A stretch of DNA of 64,000 nt from assembly GCF_029869925.1 (NCBI RefSeq), contig NZ_CP118605.1, positions 496,001 to 560,000 on the forward strand. Direction: 5' to 3'. This document shows positions 61,117 to 64,000 of the stretch, in pieces. The position numbers and the translations under genes were made by a program. The notes beneath the pieces were generated by a model. It made no database searches and was not told the DNA's origin. It saw only the letters and a list, made by a program, of their open reading frames with translations. Every line of letters begins with the position of its first letter. The first letter of the stretch is position 1. This stretch comes from Microbulbifer bruguierae (GTDB lineage: Bacteria > Pseudomonadota > Gammaproteobacteria > Pseudomonadales > Cellvibrionaceae).

Positions 61117-61683
61117 TCAATACTGTCCGAGCAGGAACTCTTCACCACTACTGCGTAAAAACAGCTGGCACAGGCGCGCCGGAGGCTCCTGCGGCTCGCG
61201 CGCTTCAGCCCAATCGATCAACTGGTAGTAAACGTCACGGGACATACGCCCCTCGAGACCGGCGCGGACTTCAATGTAGGGAATCGGCTGCGGAGGATCC
61301 CCAAACGGCTTTAGCATCAGGGGATGGGATTTATCCAGTGCAACAATGTCGCCAGTGTTTGTGGTCAGCAGAATCCGGGCTGAGGCGCCCTCCCCTTCTC
61401 TCGCCGCCTGAGTAATAAGGAAGGGCACGTCTTCGACCCGGATGCGCCACTTCTCGACAGGTGTCACCAGGTAGTAATGACGCCCCTCTCGCTTCAGGAT
61501 ACTCGCAAACAGATTTATCAGCGGCTGCCGCTTGATCTCTGTCCCCTCATGGACCCAATGGCCATCCGACTGGATGACCAGGTCCATATCACCGCACAAA
61601 TCAGGGTTCCACGACGCCACTGGGGGCAGGCCTCGGAACTCCTGCTGCAGTTTCTCTAACTGCTGGAATAGCGGCTCAGCCAA
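61117..61683 (-). CDS. DUF1285 family protein
   Basis: This is a soluble protein of about 188 residues with the family segments LCGDMDLVIQSDGHW, LINLFASILKREGRHYYLVTPVEKW and FGDPPQPIPYIEVR. The function is unknown. The frame is open upstream to 61785 within the TetR gene, but family length suggests the start TTG 61683, overlapping the TetR stop by 8 bases; that start has a poor ribosome site and may depend on coupling to the upstream gene. Confidence 0.78.
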   Translation of the reverse strand: MAEPLFQQLEKLQQEFRGLPPVASWNPDLCGDMDLVIQSDGHWVHEGTEIKRQPLINLFASILKREGRHYYLVTPVEKWRIRVEDVPFLITQAAREGEGASARILLTTNTGDIVALDKSHPLMLKPFGDPPQPIPYIEVRAGLEGRMSRDVYYQLIDWAEAREPQEPPARLCQLFLRSSGEEFLLGQY

Positions 61684-62374
61684 AGCTGCTGCCCGGTGTG
61701 GATGACGGGGCTGGCGTGTCCTGAGCGGGTTTCGGTTCACCACCGCTGCGACGACCGGAAATGTCACCGATATGTACCCCCACATCCATGATGAACTCCA
61801 TCAGCCCCTTGCGGTCCTCGATCACATCCGCGAAAGATTTGGAGTGATACAACTCTACCGCCCCCTGCACCAGCGCCCAGTAAGTGGAATAGTAGTAGTA
61901 GGCCGGCACCTTCTTCAGCACCCCCTGCTCCATGCGACGCTCGAACACCCGGTTCAGCGCAGAAGCATTTGAGTTGCGCAAGGCATGCAATTCCGCAATC
62001 ATTTCCGGAGCCAGGTTGAGCGCGATAATCTTTTCTTCCAGCCGCTGGAACAGCCGGTCCCTGGCTGGATCTGCCATGCGGGACTCGAAGTAAGCCCGGG
62101 CGGGCGCGGTAATGTCCCCTTGCTCTGCGGTCGCCACGGCACTTTTCAGACGCTCGGTGAGGGACTTCTCATAATCCATCAGCAGCCGCATGTAGATCTC
62201 TGTTTTGGAGATGAAGTGCTTGTAGATGGTGCCCTTGCCAATATCTACTCTTTCAGCAATTTGTTCCACGGTTACCTTTTCTTCACCGTGCTCCAGAAGC
62301 AGTTCCAGAGCTGCATCCAGAATACGTTGCTCACGCGCGCGAAAGCGCTGAACCTTCTCTTTTGCCTTATCCAT
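61676..62374 (-). CDS. TetR/AcrR-family transcriptional regulator
   Basis: This 232-residue protein starts at ATG 62374 (MDKAKEKVQRF), with GGAAG just upstream; the frame continues to 62425 but without a ribosome site. The helix-turn-helix is TVEQIAERVDIGKGTIYKHF (about residues 36-55). The C-terminus is Pro/Ser/Thr-rich. It is divergent from the acyl-CoA thioesterase gene and coupled to the DUF1285 gene. A short palindrome, ATTCATGAAT (62424-62433), lies upstream and may be its own operator. Confidence 0.87.
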   Translation of the reverse strand: MDKAKEKVQRFRAREQRILDAALELLLEHGEEKVTVEQIAERVDIGKGTIYKHFISKTEIYMRLLMDYEKSLTERLKSAVATAEQGDITAPARAYFESRMADPARDRLFQRLEEKIIALNLAPEMIAELHALRNSNASALNRVFERRMEQGVLKKVPAYYYYSTYWALVQGAVELYHSKSFADVIEDRKGLMEFIMDVGVHIGDISGRRSGGEPKPAQDTPAPSSTPGSSFG

Positions 62375-62696
62375 ACTTCCGACCTTAGCTGTCCGTGAAT
62401 TTGGAGACTGAAATTGACTATCCATTCATGAATAATAGGCAATTCGCCCATTTTGGAAAAGTAATTCAAGATAACTGGCGCCTTTTGAGCGAAAGCTGGC
62501 GCTAATTGCGATGGCTCTACTGACTGCCCTGATCACCATCCAGGCCAGCCCAACTAAACACCTCGGACATGAATGGTGAGAGAATTCGCAATAGTCCAAG
62601 TGGAAATAGTTGCTATCATTCCCCGCTTCCCTCACCAGCCGCCCAGCTATCGGCCGATGCTGGTGCCCACCACAGAGATAATAGGTCCCCCAGCTC
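62375..62696. other. Divergent region between the TetR and tesB genes
   Basis: No gene is seen. The palindrome ATTCATGAAT (62424-62433) is the only clear signal, and it sits where a TetR-type operator might be. No convincing promoter boxes were found. Confidence 0.4.
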
Positions 62697-63545
62697 ATGC
62701 AGGAATCTTTGAGAAAGCTTTTGGACGTCGAAAGACTGGACAGCAACCTCTATCGCAGCCGTGCCCACGTGGAAAACTACCGCAAGGTTCTCTTTGGCGG
62801 CCAGGTATTGGGTCAGGCCCTGATGGCTGCAGCGCGCACGGTCGAAGATCGACTGCCCCACTCCTTGCACGCCTATTTCCTGCGCCCCGGCTCCAGCGAA
62901 ATGCCGGTAATTTATGATGTGGACCCCATCCGCGACGGGGGCAGCTTTACCACTCGCCGAGTGGTCGCCCGCCAAAACGGTAAAGCCATCTTCAATATGT
63001 CGGCTTCCTTCCAAATTGCCGAACCAGGCTTCGATCACCAGGTAGAGATGCCCACCGACACGCTGGTCCCCCCGCAAGAGCTCAAAAACACCCAGCAACT
63101 GGCTGAAGAAGCCGGCATGGAAGGCCCTGCGGGCAATCAGCGTCGCTACATGGTGGACTTCCGTCCCTTCGATCCCACCAGCTACTTCGACAACGAGTTG
63201 CGGGAGCCCCGCTGTATGTTCTGGTTCCGGGTGGAATCCCCGCTTTCCGACGACCCTGTCGAACATCGTTGTGCGCTTTCCTACGCTTCCGATGTCGCCC
63301 TGCTCGGAACCGCCTTGCAGCCTCACCCAATCAGCCTGTTCGACCCGCACCTGATGCCCGCGAGCCTGGACCACGCCATGTGGTTCCACCGCGACTTCCG
63401 CGCAGATGACTGGCTTCTCTATGTGACCGACAGTCCATCCGCCAGTGGGGCAAGAGGCTATTGCCGCGGACAAATCTTCTCCCGAGATGGCCGCCTCGTC
63501 GCTTCCACCACGCAGGAAGGACTGATTCGACAGATCAAAGGTTGA
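62697..63545 (+). CDS. tesB: Acyl-CoA thioesterase II
   Basis: This 282-residue double-hotdog enzyme hydrolyses medium- and long-chain acyl-CoA. Visible segments are RSRAHVENYRKVLFGGQVLGQAL, here around residues 18-40, HAYFLRPGS, and the active-site region LDHAMWFHRDFRADDWLLY with catalytic Asp in the first hotdog partner region. ATG 62697 follows CCCCC-rich sequence without a strong ribosome site. A GC-rich hairpin follows the stop. It may be part of the fatty-acid metabolism represented by the ETF genes. Confidence 0.95.
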   Translation: MQESLRKLLDVERLDSNLYRSRAHVENYRKVLFGGQVLGQALMAAARTVEDRLPHSLHAYFLRPGSSEMPVIYDVDPIRDGGSFTTRRVVARQNGKAIFNMSASFQIAEPGFDHQVEMPTDTLVPPQELKNTQQLAEEAGMEGPAGNQRRYMVDFRPFDPTSYFDNELREPRCMFWFRVESPLSDDPVEHRCALSYASDVALLGTALQPHPISLFDPHLMPASLDHAMWFHRDFRADDWLLYVTDSPSASGARGYCRGQIFSRDGRLVASTTQEGLIRQIKG

Positions 63546-63550
63546 TCAAC

Positions 63551-63573
63551 AGCCCGGTTTCACTGGCCGGGCT
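63551..63573 (+). terminator. Hairpin after tesB (weak terminator)
   Basis: Arms AGCCCGG (63551-63557) and CCGGGCT (63567-63573) pair around 9 bases and are followed by AAATTTAATG, not a full T-run. Confidence 0.55.
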
Positions 63574-63593
63574 AAATTTAATGAAATCAGTGG

Positions 63594-63621
63594 TTTACAG
63601 AAGCGTCGCGGCTGCTATAAT
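63594..63621 (+). promoter_or_regulatory. Promoter of tRNA-Pro
   Basis: TTTACA (63594-63599) and TATAAT (63616-63621) with a 16-base spacer. A GC-rich stretch after -10 (GCCGCCCGC) is typical of tRNA and rRNA promoters under stringent control. Confidence 0.75.
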
Positions 63622-63665
63622 GCCGCCCGCTTCCCAAGGAAGCCAGAGCACAAAGCTCAATCTGT

Positions 63666-63742
<77 letters not shown>

Positions 63743-63750
63743 CATCTAGG

Positions 63751-63777
63751 AAAAACCCGCTATATGCGGGTTTTTTT
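63751..63777 (+). terminator. Intrinsic terminator after tRNA-Pro
   Basis: AAAAACCCGC and GCGGGTTTTTTT pair around TATAT immediately after the tRNA. Confidence 0.9.
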
Positions 63778-63851
63778 ATGCAAAAAAATTGCTAATTTTT
63801 CCGCATTTTAGGATAAATCCATTTTGAATTGTTTCGCACACAAATACGTGT

Positions 63852-63970
63852 GGAACACAAGTCGGAACACACCTGGAACACACCGGAACACAAAACTCGC
63901 TCAAGTACCTGATATCTCAACGTTTTGCCCCTTCCCACCACTTCCACGCTTAACATGCGCCTGGAACACA
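63852..63970. repeat. GGAACACA direct repeat cluster next to tRNA-Pro
   Basis: Five direct copies of GGAACACA begin at 63852, 63864, 63875, 63885 and 63963; the first four are spaced 12, 11 and 10 bases apart, close to one DNA helical turn. Such arrays beside a tRNA end resemble the arm-type binding sites of a tyrosine recombinase. No integrase gene is within the window. Confidence 0.7.
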
Positions 63971-63994
63971 AAAAAAAGCCAGCAAATGCTGGCT
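63970..63994 (-). terminator. Intrinsic terminator of a minus-strand gene beyond the window
   Basis: On the minus strand AGCCAGC and GCTGGCT (63988-63994, 63977-63983) pair around a 4-base loop and are followed by seven or more T. It implies a minus-strand transcript coming from beyond base 64000. Confidence 0.8.
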
Positions 63995-64000
63995 TCTACC

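Noticed and set aside
60920..61120. Small minus-strand frame with Pro-Phe repeats
   Set aside because: The repeats come from the GGGAAA tandem array; there is no ribosome site or family resemblance.
63852..63970. GGAACACA repeats as a CRISPR array
   Set aside because: Repeat unit of 8 bases and spacing of 10-12 bases are far too short, and no cas gene is near.

Overview
The window reads as chromosomal DNA of a marine-type gammaproteobacterium. The gene families, a type II secretion operon in the order C-D-E-F-G-H-I-J-K-L-M, the ETF/ETF-QO pair, Prc, XthA, TesB and several large TonB-dependent receptors resemble Microbulbifer and other Cellvibrionales. That placement is an inference from remembered family resemblance, not from a search. 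Coding density is high, and most genes have clear ribosome binding sites and overlapping operon joints.

Region 1 (1-18550) is an ion-transport cluster. It holds the end of a Kup K+ transporter, a small low-affinity-iron-permease-like protein, a P2-type cation ATPase, a divergent P1B-5-type metal ATPase with a C-terminal hemerythrin domain, an N-type F1F0-ATPase operon (atpD-C-Q-B-E-F-A-G on the minus strand, with no atpR seen), a DevA/MacB-like ABC exporter trio and an MscS channel. The N-ATPase is unusual: its c subunit lacks some expected Na+ ligands and its alpha subunit has Arg in place of the Walker A Lys.

Region 2 (18590-34620) carries an ECF sigma/anti-sigma pair, modABC with a ModE-like dyad, an RND efflux pair with a divergent TetR regulator, the tail-specific protease Prc, exonuclease III, an arsenic cluster (arsC-acr3-arsH) and an S1/P1-type nuclease. 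The RND promoter region has an AcrR-like operator, and the leader holds an intrinsic terminator.

Region 3 (34960-41110) has an Oar-like TonB-dependent receptor, a degenerate hybrid sensor kinase whose phospho-accepting His is Gln, a DUF2788 membrane protein and a small unknown protein.

Region 4 (41335-52124) is the T2SS operon gspC-M on the minus strand. GspJ has an unusual Asp/Gly-rich tail. GspN and the GspO peptidase are not in the window.

Region 5 (52264-63545) has etfBA and the divergent ETF-QO around a PsrA-like operator, then a beta-helix lipoprotein plus TonB receptor pair separated by a strong hairpin, a DUF1285 protein, a TetR regulator and acyl-CoA thioesterase II. The window ends at tRNA-Pro(CGG), followed by a helically phased GGAACACA repeat cluster that looks like the edge of an integrated element.
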